Shown here one piece after another: positions 56,534-64,000 of a stretch of 64,000 nt of DNA. Under the pieces are notes generated by a model. The model ran no database searches. It was not told where the DNA came from and saw only the letters and a program-made list of their open reading frames with translations. Position 1 is the stretch's first letter, and each line of letters begins with the position of its first letter. The stretch spans positions 1 to 64,000 of the forward strand of contig JAETSR010000006.1 in the NCBI GenBank assembly GCA_021769555.1. The letters run 5' to 3'. The translations under genes were made by a program, and so were the position numbers. The DNA comes from Clostridiaceae bacterium (GTDB lineage: Bacteria > Bacillota > Clostridia > Oscillospirales > Acutalibacteraceae).

Positions 56534-56910
56534 AGATTTCCCTCCTTTTCTGGGTCCGGCAGGCCGGAAAGAAGCTCTGTGAGCTCCTGCCGGGTCACAC
56601 CACAATCCAGCGCCTCCCTCATGGCCGCAGACGCAGCATTTAGTGCGTCACGCCTCCGCTTATCCACCGCCTCCTGGGGCTTTGTCAGGAACGAGCCCTT
56701 ACCTGGCAGGGAGTGTATGAGGCCGTCGCGCTCCAGCATGGAATAGGCCTTCTGGACGGTGTTGGGGTTGACCCCCAGCTCCTTCGCCACGGCCCGCACC
56801 GAGGGCAGCTGACCGCTCTCCCCAAAGGCCCCGGCGGCCCCCAGGGTGATTACTGAGCGGTAAATCTGCTCAAATATGGGCAGGCCGCATTTGTAGTCGA
56901 TGGCGAACAT
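56530..56910 (-). CDS. GntR-family regulator, YtrA subfamily
   Basis: A 126-residue regulator with a winged helix-turn-helix (about residues 10-75; LPSVRAVAKELGVNPNTVQKAYSMLERDGLI) and a short C-terminal helical dimerisation tail, the YtrA layout. It is the first gene of an operon with an ABC ATPase and membrane protein. A perfect 8-7-8 inverted repeat lies between its promoter and the start codon, so it almost certainly represses its own operon until an inducer, typically a wall-acting compound, appears. Confidence 0.92.
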   Translation of the reverse strand: MFAIDYKCGLPIFEQIYRSVITLGAAGAFGESGQLPSVRAVAKELGVNPNTVQKAYSMLERDGLIHSLPGKGSFLTKPQEAVDKRRRDALNAASAAMREALDCGVTRQELTELLSGLPDPEKEGNL

Positions 56911-56923
56911 TTTGCACCTCCAT

Positions 56924-56946
56924 CTGTACTAGTTCAATTAGTACAG
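56924..56946. promoter_or_regulatory. GntR operator dyad
   Basis: CTGTACTA-N7-TAGTACAG, with perfect eight-base arms, lies 14-36 bases upstream of the GntR start and directly downstream of its -10 box. Confidence 0.75.
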
Positions 56947-56950
56947 TTAA

Positions 56951-56979
56951 AGCATACACCTATACGGCTGATTTGTCAA
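56951..56979 (-). promoter_or_regulatory. Sigma-A-type promoter of the GntR/ABC operon
   Basis: On the minus strand, consensus TTGACA (56974-56979) and TATGCT (56951-56956) with a 17-base spacer. The operator at 56924-56946 covers the transcription start region. Confidence 0.65.
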
Positions 56980-57000
56980 GAGGAAAATTGAAAAAAATTA

Positions 57001-57031
57001 CAAGCCCCTGATTTATTTTATCAGGAGCTTG
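57001..57031 (-). terminator. Terminator of the sulfatase gene
   Basis: CAAGC.CCTGAT pairs with ATCAGG.GCTTG (one mismatch) and is followed on the minus strand by TGTAATTTTTTTC. It lies 45 bases after the sulfatase stop. Confidence 0.75.
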
Positions 57032-57075
57032 CATTATGTCAATTACGGTAAACTTAATTAAATTATGGTAAACTC

Positions 57076-58539
57076 TCAGCCGTTGGGATACATCTCCCTG
57101 AGAAGCGGTATCTGGGAGGCCCTTGGGGTGCCTTCAAGGCGCTTGATGTAGCTTTCCAGCATTCCCCTGGCGTGCTCCGGACCACCCTCGCGCATTACTG
57201 TCCACATTGGGTATATGTCAAACTCAGACTTTTTCATCTGCTCGTCCACCCAGTTCAGAATCAGCCTTGCGCCCTTGTCACATAAATCCGGGCGCTCCCC
57301 GGCTAAATTGTGGAGCTGATGGGGGTCGTTCTTCACATCATACAGCTGCTCACTGGGGAAAAGGTGGTAGCCTCCATGGACCGTGCGAAGGTAGAGGTAG
57401 TTGTCAAAACGCGCACTCCGCTGGCAGACGTGGGCGCACTGGGTGAGCACTAGATGGTCCTTGCCGCAGTCTGCACCCTCGGTGATGGTCTTGGCGTAGG
57501 ACACGCCGTCATAGTCATATTCGCCAACAAATTTTGTGTTCAGGAGCTCCTGAATCGTGGGGGCCAAGTCTACATTATCGTGGAAACCTGAGGCGGTCTC
57601 TCCCTTCGCCCCGCCGGGCCATTTGATAATCATGGGGATATGGCAGGTAGGCTCATCGGCAGTGCCGTGCTCGGCGTAGAGCCCCTGCTCGCCCAGGTTC
57701 TCGCCGTGGTCGGAGGTGATGATTATGGCGGCGTCCTCGTATATACCCATCTCTTTCAGCAGGCTGACTATTTGTCCGATATTGTCATCGGCGTAGCGTA
57801 TGCCGCAATCGTAGCTGTCGATGAAATCCCGCATGTCCTGCATGGTCCGCACCGCTCCGGGGTGGCGGGGATATTGGTCGAAGTGGGTGTCGTCCCACAT
57901 ATTGATTTCATTTGCGCCGTGAGGCCCAACATGCAGCAGGTGCTCGGCAAATATCTTATCGTCTATCCAATCGTCCGGCAATGGCACGTCTTTAAACGGG
58001 TTGCCGAACTCCTCGGGGGCCCGATAGGGAGTGTGTGGGTCCCAGTAGTTTATGTGCATGAACCAGTTGTCCTCAGAGCCCCTGCGCTTGAGCCAGTCCA
58101 GCACATGAGGGGTTATTTCGCCCGCCAGCTCGTTGCCGCATTTGCCAAAGTTCATGCACTCGTTGAAGCCCGCGTTAAACCACCAGGAGGAGTGGCGCTC
58201 GGCGAAGGAGGAGAAGCTGACCGTGTGCATACCGGCCCGCCTGAACTGCATGAAAAGGCCGTTCTCGCTGACGCTGTCCCTGAAATGCCTGGTCGTCCCC
58301 TGCAGGCGCATGTCGGCGGCAGTGCCTCCATGGCCCACAACGCCGGTGCGAATGCCGTAGCGCCCGGAGACAAGGGAGGCGCGGCTGGGCAGGCAGGGGG
58401 CGTTGGGGCAGTAGTAGTTGTCAAAACGCAAACCATCGGCGGCAATGCTGTCTATCACCGGGGAGGTGTCCCTGGCATAGCCGTAGCAGCCCAGGTGGTC
58501 CGGGCGAAGGGTGTCGATGTCGAACATGATGATACGCAT
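57076..58539 (-). CDS. Type I sulfatase family hydrolase
   Basis: A 487-residue sulfatase/alkaline-phosphatase superfamily enzyme without a signal peptide. Metal ligands are visible in FDIDTLRPDHLGCYG (D7, D9), and the formylglycine motif is CLPSR with C49. The pair IITSDHGENLGEQG further on carries the metal D and H. C49 must be oxidised to formylglycine for sulfatase activity, which needs a maturase not seen beside it. It probably acts in the cytoplasm on an imported sulfated glycan, or as a related phosphodiesterase-like hydrolase. It has its own terminator. Confidence 0.88.
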   Translation of the reverse strand: MRIIMFDIDTLRPDHLGCYGYARDTSPVIDSIAADGLRFDNYYCPNAPCLPSRASLVSGRYGIRTGVVGHGGTAADMRLQGTTRHFRDSVSENGLFMQFRRAGMHTVSFSSFAERHSSWWFNAGFNECMNFGKCGNELAGEITPHVLDWLKRRGSEDNWFMHINYWDPHTPYRAPEEFGNPFKDVPLPDDWIDDKIFAEHLLHVGPHGANEINMWDDTHFDQYPRHPGAVRTMQDMRDFIDSYDCGIRYADDNIGQIVSLLKEMGIYEDAAIIITSDHGENLGEQGLYAEHGTADEPTCHIPMIIKWPGGAKGETASGFHDNVDLAPTIQELLNTKFVGEYDYDGVSYAKTITEGADCGKDHLVLTQCAHVCQRSARFDNYLYLRTVHGGYHLFPSEQLYDVKNDPHQLHNLAGERPDLCDKGARLILNWVDEQMKKSEFDIYPMWTVMREGGPEHARGMLESYIKRLEGTPRASQIPLLREMYPNG

Positions 58540-58636
58540 AGGCGCACGCTCCTTTTTGGAGATATTTGCCTATAATTATAGCATATTTTTCAGTAAATTT
58601 CTATAATTTCTGGAAATTATTTTCAAATTTTCAGGC

Positions 58637-59674
58637 TCACAGCATTTTAGGGTACCCCGCCCAGACCAGCGCCCGGTCCAGCACAGCCTTATACCTGCGG
58701 GCATAGACCTGGGTGAACTCTCCGGCGTATACCTCCAGCCTGCCGTTGAAGCCGGTCTTGAACCTGTACACGCCATTGTTGGGATGGTCCGGGTCGTACC
58801 AATGGGGCACGCCGCCGAAGTCGTAGGTGTGGCAGCCGCTTTCCACCGCCCAGCGAATCATCTCCCACTGCATGAGATAATTTGGCATGACTTCCCTATG
58901 GGCGGCGGTAGACGCTCCGTAAAGGTAGGTCGTCCTGCCGCCGTACTGAACACATATGGCTCCTGAGAGGGCTTGTCCCTGATACTCACAGAGATAGAGC
59001 CGGCAGTGCCCGCCAAGGGAGTCCATCATCCTGGCAAAATATGACTCGCTTCTCATATCAAAGCCGTCCCGGTCCTTGGTCTCCTCCATCAGGCTGCAAA
59101 AATCAGACAAGCGCTCATTGCCATAAATTTTGCAGGTTACTCCCCTGCGCTGCGCAAGCCTGATATTATACCGGCACTTGCTCTTAAAGGAGGCGAGCAG
59201 CTCATCCTCCGAGCGGCCGTCTATGTCAAGCACATAGTTATTGCGGCACTGTATGGTAAAATCGTCCGGCTGCCAGGGAGTGAAGCCAAGGCCCGCGGTC
59301 CTGAGAGCGTACACGGCCCTGCTGTCTGTCTCGTCGATTGGCGGGTCCAGCTTGCAGGTGTAGGCGTGATACCTATGGGCAAGCTCCTCTAGTCCCTGAA
59401 GGATGTCCTTCAGGGACTCACTATCTGTGACGTCACAGACCGGCCCCCTGGGGCAGTATAGAAACGGCCTGAACGGCGGAGGGAAACGCTTTACCAGTAC
59501 CAGCGCCGAGGCCCTGATATTCCCGCTGCTGTCCCGGGAGATGATGGCCTCGTGCTTCCAGCGGTGCTTCACCCCAGCCCATAGGGTAGACTGCAAAAAG
59601 TGGGCGCTTCTGCTGCTTAAAAATGCCTCGTATTCCTCTACGGCGGCTATATTATTAAAATCAAGGTATTCCAT
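58637..59674 (-). CDS. FemAB-type peptidoglycan-bridge aminoacyltransferase
   Basis: A 345-residue protein of the FemX/FemAB family with two GNAT-like halves. Typical segments are QSTLWAGVKHRWKHEA near the start, FLYCPRGPVCD near residues 73-83, LLASFKSKCRYNIRLAQRRGV in the middle, and YDFGGVPHWYDPDHPNNGVYRFKTGF (the closing GG and FK region) in the last 60 residues. The family adds amino acids from tRNA to the lipid-linked wall precursor. AAGGAG fits both a GTG (59677) and the ATG (59674). It stands alone and no sibling fem gene is nearby. Confidence 0.88.
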   Translation of the reverse strand: MEYLDFNNIAAVEEYEAFLSSRSAHFLQSTLWAGVKHRWKHEAIISRDSSGNIRASALVLVKRFPPPFRPFLYCPRGPVCDVTDSESLKDILQGLEELAHRYHAYTCKLDPPIDETDSRAVYALRTAGLGFTPWQPDDFTIQCRNNYVLDIDGRSEDELLASFKSKCRYNIRLAQRRGVTCKIYGNERLSDFCSLMEETKDRDGFDMRSESYFARMMDSLGGHCRLYLCEYQGQALSGAICVQYGGRTTYLYGASTAAHREVMPNYLMQWEMIRWAVESGCHTYDFGGVPHWYDPDHPNNGVYRFKTGFNGRLEVYAGEFTQVYARRYKAVLDRALVWAGYPKML

Positions 59675-59779
59675 CACTTTCCACTCCTTTCACCTATTAG
59701 ACGGCTTAGGTGCGGGGATGGTAAGGCGATGTATGTAAGTATGTTGTAAGTATTTTATGTTCGATATGTAAACATAATG

Positions 59780-59810
59780 AAGGAGTCCGGGCAATGCACC
59801 CGGGCTCCTT
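59780..59810 (-). terminator. Terminator after glgA
   Basis: AAGGAG.CCGGG pairs with CCCGG.CTCCTT (one wobble pair). It lies 20 bases after the glgA stop. The T run is short on the minus strand, longer on the plus strand. Confidence 0.55.
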
Positions 59811-59829
59811 TTATTGCTTAAATTCAGTC

Positions 59830-61257
59830 TCAGCTCTCCATTATCTGCTTGTACAGCTTGATGTACTCTCCTGCCGAACGGCCCCAGCTGTTGTCGCAGC
59901 CCATGGCCCGGTCTACCAGGACCCCCCAGCCCTCCTTATCGGAGTTATAGGCGTAGATGGCCCGGTGCAGGCTGTGGAGCATGTCGCCGGCGTTGTATGT
60001 CATGAAGGTGAAGCCGTTGCCCTCGCCGTCGCCGCTGTCGGTGATGGAGTCCTTCAGGCCGCCGGTCTCCCGAACCACCGGGATTGTGCCGTAGCGAAGG
60101 GCTATCATCTGGGACAGGCCGCAGGGCTCGGACTTGCTGGGCATAAGGAAGATGTCGGCCCCCGCGTATATCTTGCGGGAAAGCTCGGGAACGAAGCCAA
60201 GGCATAGCACGAACCTTCCTGGGTACTTCTCCTGCATCCATTTAAAGTAGTTCTCATACTCCAGGTCGCCGCTGCCTAAGATAACTATCTGGGCATTGGA
60301 GTACTCCATCACGTTGTCCACGGCCTCCTTCACCAGGTCCAGGCCCTTATGGGACACAAGGCGGGTGACCATGCCGATAAGGGGCAGGTCCGGGTCAACC
60401 TCAATGCAGAGGCGCTCCTGGAGCTTCTGCTTGTTCACTGCCTTATTGGCCTTGTCCTCCTTGCTGTAGTTGGCAAAGAGGTCCTTATCAGTCTCGGGGT
60501 CGTAGCCCACGGTGTCTATACCGTTCAAAATGCCTGAGAGTTTCCAGGAACGCTCCCGGAGAATCGGGTCCAGCTTATGGGAGAACCATGGGTCCAGTAT
60601 CTCCTGGGCGTAGGTGGGGCTCACGGTGGAGACCCAGTTTGCGCACTCGATAGCGCCTTTCATCAGGTTCACGTCCCGGTTGAACTCCAAAAGCTGGCTC
60701 TCATAGGCCGGGATACCGAAGACATCCTCAAGGATATCCTTGCCGTACTGGCCCTGGTACTGGATGTTGTGGATTGTAAAGAGGGTCTTAATTCCGGAGT
60801 ACCAGTCGTTGTTTGCGTAGAACAGCCTGTAGTACACAGGCACCAGGGCGCACTGCCAGTCGTTGGCGTGGATAACGTCGGGCTTATAGTCGATATAGGG
60901 CAGCATTTCCAAGACCGCCCTTGAGAAGAAGGCGAAGCGCTCCGCGTCGTCGAAGTGGCCGTAGAGGCTGCCGCGCTTGAAGTAGTACTGGTTATCTATC
61001 AAATAGTAGGTCACAGCGCCTATCTTTGCCTCGAAAATGCCGCAGTACTGCCGCCGCCATGCCACCGGCACGGAGATACTGGTGACAAACTTCATCTTGT
61101 CCCGAAGCTCCTGGGAGACGTTGTCATACAGCGGCACCACCACCCGGCAGCCCACCATCCGGGCGCGGAGGGCCTGGGGCAGCGAGCCCGAAACATCAGC
61201 CAGGCCGCCTGTTGCGGAGAAGGGCAGGGCCTCGCTTGCACAATATAAAATCTTCAT
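59830..61257 (-). CDS. glgA: Glycogen synthase (ADP-glucose)
   Basis: A 475-residue GT5 glycosyltransferase that extends glycogen from ADP-glucose. The N-terminal glycine loop is FSATGGLADVSGSLPQAL (with Thr in place of the usual Lys-Val before GGL). Mid-sequence has DVIHANDWQCALVP. The C-terminal sugar-nucleotide site reads MPSKSEPCGLSQM with the catalytic Glu. It has full length and is the last gene of the operon glgB-glgC-glgD-glgA. AAAGGAA precedes the start. Confidence 0.95.
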   Translation of the reverse strand: MKILYCASEALPFSATGGLADVSGSLPQALRARMVGCRVVVPLYDNVSQELRDKMKFVTSISVPVAWRRQYCGIFEAKIGAVTYYLIDNQYYFKRGSLYGHFDDAERFAFFSRAVLEMLPYIDYKPDVIHANDWQCALVPVYYRLFYANNDWYSGIKTLFTIHNIQYQGQYGKDILEDVFGIPAYESQLLEFNRDVNLMKGAIECANWVSTVSPTYAQEILDPWFSHKLDPILRERSWKLSGILNGIDTVGYDPETDKDLFANYSKEDKANKAVNKQKLQERLCIEVDPDLPLIGMVTRLVSHKGLDLVKEAVDNVMEYSNAQIVILGSGDLEYENYFKWMQEKYPGRFVLCLGFVPELSRKIYAGADIFLMPSKSEPCGLSQMIALRYGTIPVVRETGGLKDSITDSGDGEGNGFTFMTYNAGDMLHSLHRAIYAYNSDKEGWGVLVDRAMGCDNSWGRSAGEYIKLYKQIMES

Positions 61258-61289
61258 AATCGATAGTTCCTTTCTGCCTCAAGTTTTAC

Positions 61290-62405
61290 TCAGACCCTGC
61301 TCCCCTTGGCTACGTAAACCGGGTAGCTTGACGAGCCGGACATATTGCGGTTCATGTCGAACTCCACGTTCTTGTCGGCCACAACATACTCAAGCTTCGT
61401 GCCCTCGCCTATTATGCAGTCCTGCATGATGACGCAGTTCTTCAGCTTCGCTCCCTTCTTAACCCGCACGCCGCGGAAGAGCACGCAGTTCTCCACTTCG
61501 CCGTCTATTACACAGCCGTCGGCCACGATGGAGTTCTCCACCGAGGAGCCCAGGCCGTACTTGGCGGGCATATCGTCCCGGACCTTTGTGTAGATGGGAT
61601 GGGCCGCCGGGAACAGCTGAGCGCGGACCTTGGGGTCCATCAGGGCCATATTGGCCTCGAAGTAGTCCTTGAAGGAGGTGATGGTGTAGGCGGCGCCGGT
61701 ATACTCGTAGCCGTAGACCTTCATGTCCTTGAGGTTGCGCTGCATAATGTCCCTGTCGAAATCGTAGAGGTTGCGGCTCATGGCCTCGTCCACCAGGTCC
61801 ATGAGCTTCTGGCGGCGGATTATGCACTTTCCTATGCCGTAGTTGCAGTTCTGGTCGCTGCCGCGCTTGATGAGCATATCCCGCACATAGCCCTCTGGGT
61901 CCACAGTATAGACCACGTTCTTATCGGTCTCGGGAGATGTGCCGTGACGGTATATAACGGTGATATCCGCGTTCTTCTCGGAGTGGAAGCGGAAGACATC
62001 CCTGTAGTCTATGTTGGAGACTGTATCACAGTTGGAGATGAGCACATACTCCTCTTTGGAATTTCTTAAAAAGCGGTGAATGGACGCAAGGCTGGAAATG
62101 AGGCCGTCGGTACGGCTTATCTCCGCGCCGAAGGGGGGCAGCAGGTACAACCCCTCACGCTTGCGCGAAAGGTTCCAGGCCTTGCCTGAGCCCAGGTGGT
62201 CCATCAGGGACTGGTAGTTCTGCTCGGTGATAACGCCCACCTTGTTTACCCCGGAGTTCACCAGGTTGGAAAGGGCGAAATCCACCAGCCTGTAGCGGCC
62301 GCCGTAGGGTATGGAGGCCATCACCCGGTTCTCCGTCAGTTCTCTTACACGCTCCTCATGCACATACGCAAAGAGGATGCCGATAACTTCATTGCCGCGC
62401 ATCAT
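61290..62405 (-). CDS. glgD: GlgD, regulatory partner of ADP-glucose pyrophosphorylase
   Basis: A 371-residue protein homologous to GlgC but lacking the N-terminal GGxGxRL pyrophosphorylase loop (here IGILFAYVHEERVREL). Downstream it keeps the paired GGRYRLVDFALSNLVNSG and the C-terminal left-handed beta-helix. In Clostridia and Bacillus, GlgD forms a heterotetramer with GlgC and raises its activity. The start at 62405 has AAAGGGAG nine bases ahead; an ATG three codons upstream overlaps that site. Confidence 0.93.
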   Translation of the reverse strand: MMRGNEVIGILFAYVHEERVRELTENRVMASIPYGGRYRLVDFALSNLVNSGVNKVGVITEQNYQSLMDHLGSGKAWNLSRKREGLYLLPPFGAEISRTDGLISSLASIHRFLRNSKEEYVLISNCDTVSNIDYRDVFRFHSEKNADITVIYRHGTSPETDKNVVYTVDPEGYVRDMLIKRGSDQNCNYGIGKCIIRRQKLMDLVDEAMSRNLYDFDRDIMQRNLKDMKVYGYEYTGAAYTITSFKDYFEANMALMDPKVRAQLFPAAHPIYTKVRDDMPAKYGLGSSVENSIVADGCVIDGEVENCVLFRGVRVKKGAKLKNCVIMQDCIIGEGTKLEYVVADKNVEFDMNRNMSGSSSYPVYVAKGSRV

Positions 62406-62451
62406 ATGGACCATCTCCCTTTCGTTTCAGTCATAGTATTCAGCAGTTTAC

Positions 62452-63663
62452 TCATTTAGCGGCCTCCTCAGCGTCCAGCATTTCCTTGGGGGCTACGCTG
62501 CCGCCGGGGGGCACCTTGCAGCCGGGGCCGACTACCGCCACGCCCCACTCGTCCTTATTCTCCACGTCCTCGGGCTTCTGGCCCACCACAGCGCCCGCGC
62601 CTACGACGGCGTCCTCGGCGACTATGGCGTACTGTACCCTCGCGCCCTCCTCAATGCGGGCGCCGGGCATGATGATGGAGGAATGGACCTCAGCGCCGGG
62701 GGCAACGTACACCCCCGCGAAGAGCACTGAGAACTCCAAATCGCCGTACACATTGCAACCCTCGGCAACGGTAGAGTTCTGCACATGGGCTCCCTTGGCT
62801 ATGTAGTGGGGGGGCATGACCGGGTTGCGGCTGTAGATACGCCAGTCGGGGTCGGAGAGGTCCAGGGGCACGTTGGGGTCCAGGATGTCCATATTGGACT
62901 CCCAGAGGCTGTCTATGGTGCCAACGTCCTTCCAGTAGCCGTTGAAGCGGTAGGCGTACATGCGCTCGCCGGCGTTCAGCATGGCGGGCAGCACGTTCTT
63001 ACCGAAGTCGTTGGAGCTCTTTGGGTCCTCCTCGTCGGCTAAGAGGAACTTTCTAAGCTTCTCCCAGCTGAACACATATATGCCCATGTTGGCAAGGTCG
63101 TTCTTGGGCTTCTTGGGCTTCTCGTCGAACTCGTAGATGGAGTCGTCCTCATTGGTGTTCAGAATGCCGAAGCGGCTGGCCTCTGCCATGGGCACCTGCT
63201 GCACGGCAATGGTGACGGCGGCCTCCTTCTCCTTGTGGAAGGCTATCATCTTGGAGTAGTCCATCTTATAGATATGGTCCCCGGAGAGCACCAGCACGTA
63301 GTCGGGGTTATAGCGGTCGATAAAGGGGATGTTCTGGGTGATGGCGTTGGCCGTGCCCTTGTACCAGTCGGTCTTCTTGCGCTTCTCATAGGGCGAGAGC
63401 ACGTGCACGCCGCCGTTCATGCTGTCCAGGTCCCAGGGCTGGCCGGAGCCGATGTACTCGTTGAGCTCCAGGGGCTGGTACTGGGTGAGCACGCCCACTG
63501 TCTCTACACCGGAATTGACACAGTTGGAGAGGGGAAAATCTATAATGCGGTACTTCCCCCCGAAGGGCACGGCGGGCTTTGCGATGTCCTTTGTGAGCAC
63601 ACCCAGCCTGCTGCCCTGGCCGCCCGCAAGCAGCATGGCTACGACCTCTTGTTTGGGTAACAT
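62452..63663 (-). CDS. glgC: ADP-glucose pyrophosphorylase catalytic subunit
   Basis: A 403-residue nucleotidyltransferase making ADP-glucose from ATP and glucose-1-phosphate. The glycine-rich loop is [14 protein letters not shown] (residues 11-24), followed by [31 protein letters not shown] carries the metal-binding Asp, and FDEKPKKPK is the sugar-phosphate region. The C-terminal beta-helix (from about 290) is typical. AGGAGG precedes the ATG. It pairs with GlgD encoded 46 bases downstream. Confidence 0.96.
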   Translation of the reverse strand: MLPKQEVVAMLLAGGQGSRLGVLTKDIAKPAVPFGGKYRIIDFPLSNCVNSGVETVGVLTQYQPLELNEYIGSGQPWDLDSMNGGVHVLSPYEKRKKTDWYKGTANAITQNIPFIDRYNPDYVLVLSGDHIYKMDYSKMIAFHKEKEAAVTIAVQQVPMAEASRFGILNTNEDDSIYEFDEKPKKPKNDLANMGIYVFSWEKLRKFLLADEEDPKSSNDFGKNVLPAMLNAGERMYAYRFNGYWKDVGTIDSLWESNMDILDPNVPLDLSDPDWRIYSRNPVMPPHYIAKGAHVQNSTVAEGCNVYGDLEFSVLFAGVYVAPGAEVHSSIIMPGARIEEGARVQYAIVAEDAVVGAGAVVGQKPEDVENKDEWGVAVVGPGCKVPPGGSVAPKEMLDAEEAAK

Positions 63664-63741
63664 TGTTCGTCCTCCTGTATAATCATATTTATATATCTCA
63701 AAAGCCTCCGCGATGGGAAACGGCGCTTTCCTGCCGAAAAA

Positions 63742-64000
63742 TCAGGCGCTGGCCGAGGCCGCGTGCCTGCCGGTCTCTGTGACTATCACCGGCTCGGGCT
63801 TCTCCTTCTTCACTTCCTTGGGCTTAGGCTTCACACCAGGCTTTGTGCACTCCAGGAAGAAGACGGTGTTTGCGGGCAGCGTCAGCTCGACGCACTGCTC
63901 ACATCCGTGCATGGGCTCGTCTATGGTCTGGATATTTTTGCCGTTGGTGACGCCGCCGCCGCCGAAGGAGCTGTCGTCTGAGGTAAACACCTCGCTCCAG
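63742..64000 (-). CDS. glgB: Glycogen branching enzyme, C-terminal part (cut by window end)
   Basis: The last 86 or so codons of a protein whose SEVFTSDDSSFGGGG stretch matches the C-terminal beta domain of 1,4-alpha-glucan branching enzyme. The order next to glgC-glgD-glgA supports this. The frame is open to the window edge, so the start and catalytic domain are missing. After the expected end of the family (near FLECTKPG) there is an extra tail of about 30 residues rich in Lys, Pro and Glu, then HAASASA. This tail is unusual for GlgB. Confidence 0.8.
   Translation of the reverse strand, partial: WSEVFTSDDSSFGGGGVTNGKNIQTIDEPMHGCEQCVELTLPANTVFFLECTKPGVKPKPKEVKKEKPEPVIVTETGRHAASASA

Overview
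The window looks like chromosome from an endospore-forming Clostridia member, most likely an Oscillospiraceae-type gut Firmicute. The evidence is a complete spoIIIA operon, a spoVAC homologue, the two-subunit glgC/glgD arrangement, YesM/YesN-type regulators, Gram-positive UppP/TepA/FtsK genes and strong Shine-Dalgarno sites (AGGAGG) before most genes. Base composition is GC-rich by eye (about 55-60%), except for an AT-richer islet near 38.0-40.0 kb. Coding density is high and no gene-free stretch exceeds 300 bases. I saw no rRNA, tRNA, CRISPR array, insertion sequence or recognisable riboswitch.

Layout. 0-7.6 kb: carbohydrate/organic-acid catabolism (GH36-type glycosidase, ThuA-like protein, and an operon of MBL-fold hydrolase, CitMHS-type transporter and S15/CocE-type hydrolase), with an orphan spoVAC on the opposite strand. 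7.7-15.5 kb: a sugar ABC importer operon (binding lipoprotein, two permeases, esterase, no ATPase) flanked by a YesN-type regulator on one side and a YesM-type kinase on the other. 15.5-22.8 kb: a heptad-repeat exported protein, an MMPL/RND transporter and a radical SAM protein in one operon, next to a TetR regulator coupled to a TIM-barrel sugar isomerase. 23-25.7 kb: an AraC regulator and an SLH-anchored polysaccharide deacetylase. 25.8-34.0 kb: a five-gene ABC exporter-like operon and a lipoprotein/response regulator/histidine kinase operon. Both carry the same 35-base element upstream, which suggests one regulon. 34.1-37.6 kb: a large hybrid sensor kinase.

37.6-40.0 kb: an AT-richer islet with a ribbon-helix-helix protein, an XRE regulator and two unrecognised exported or membrane proteins. 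40.0-44.6 kb: ftsK/spoIIIE, uppP and tepA. 44.7-49.3 kb: spoIIIAA-AH in canonical order, with SpoIIIAD reduced to about half its usual length, preceded by a sigma-E-like promoter. 49.4-50.8 kb: an unrecognised exported-protein operon. 51-53.7 kb: prfC and two flavodoxin-like reductases. 53.8-56.9 kb: a YtrA-type GntR/ABC operon with a perfect operator dyad at its promoter. 57-59.7 kb: a sulfatase and a FemAB-type aminoacyltransferase. 59.8-64 kb: the glycogen operon glgB (partial)-glgC-glgD-glgA.

The best candidates for undescribed biology are the radical SAM/MMPL/heptad-repeat module, the two-component/ABC regulon defined by the shared repeat, and the XRE-controlled islet. All functional statements come from reading motifs by eye. 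No database search was run.
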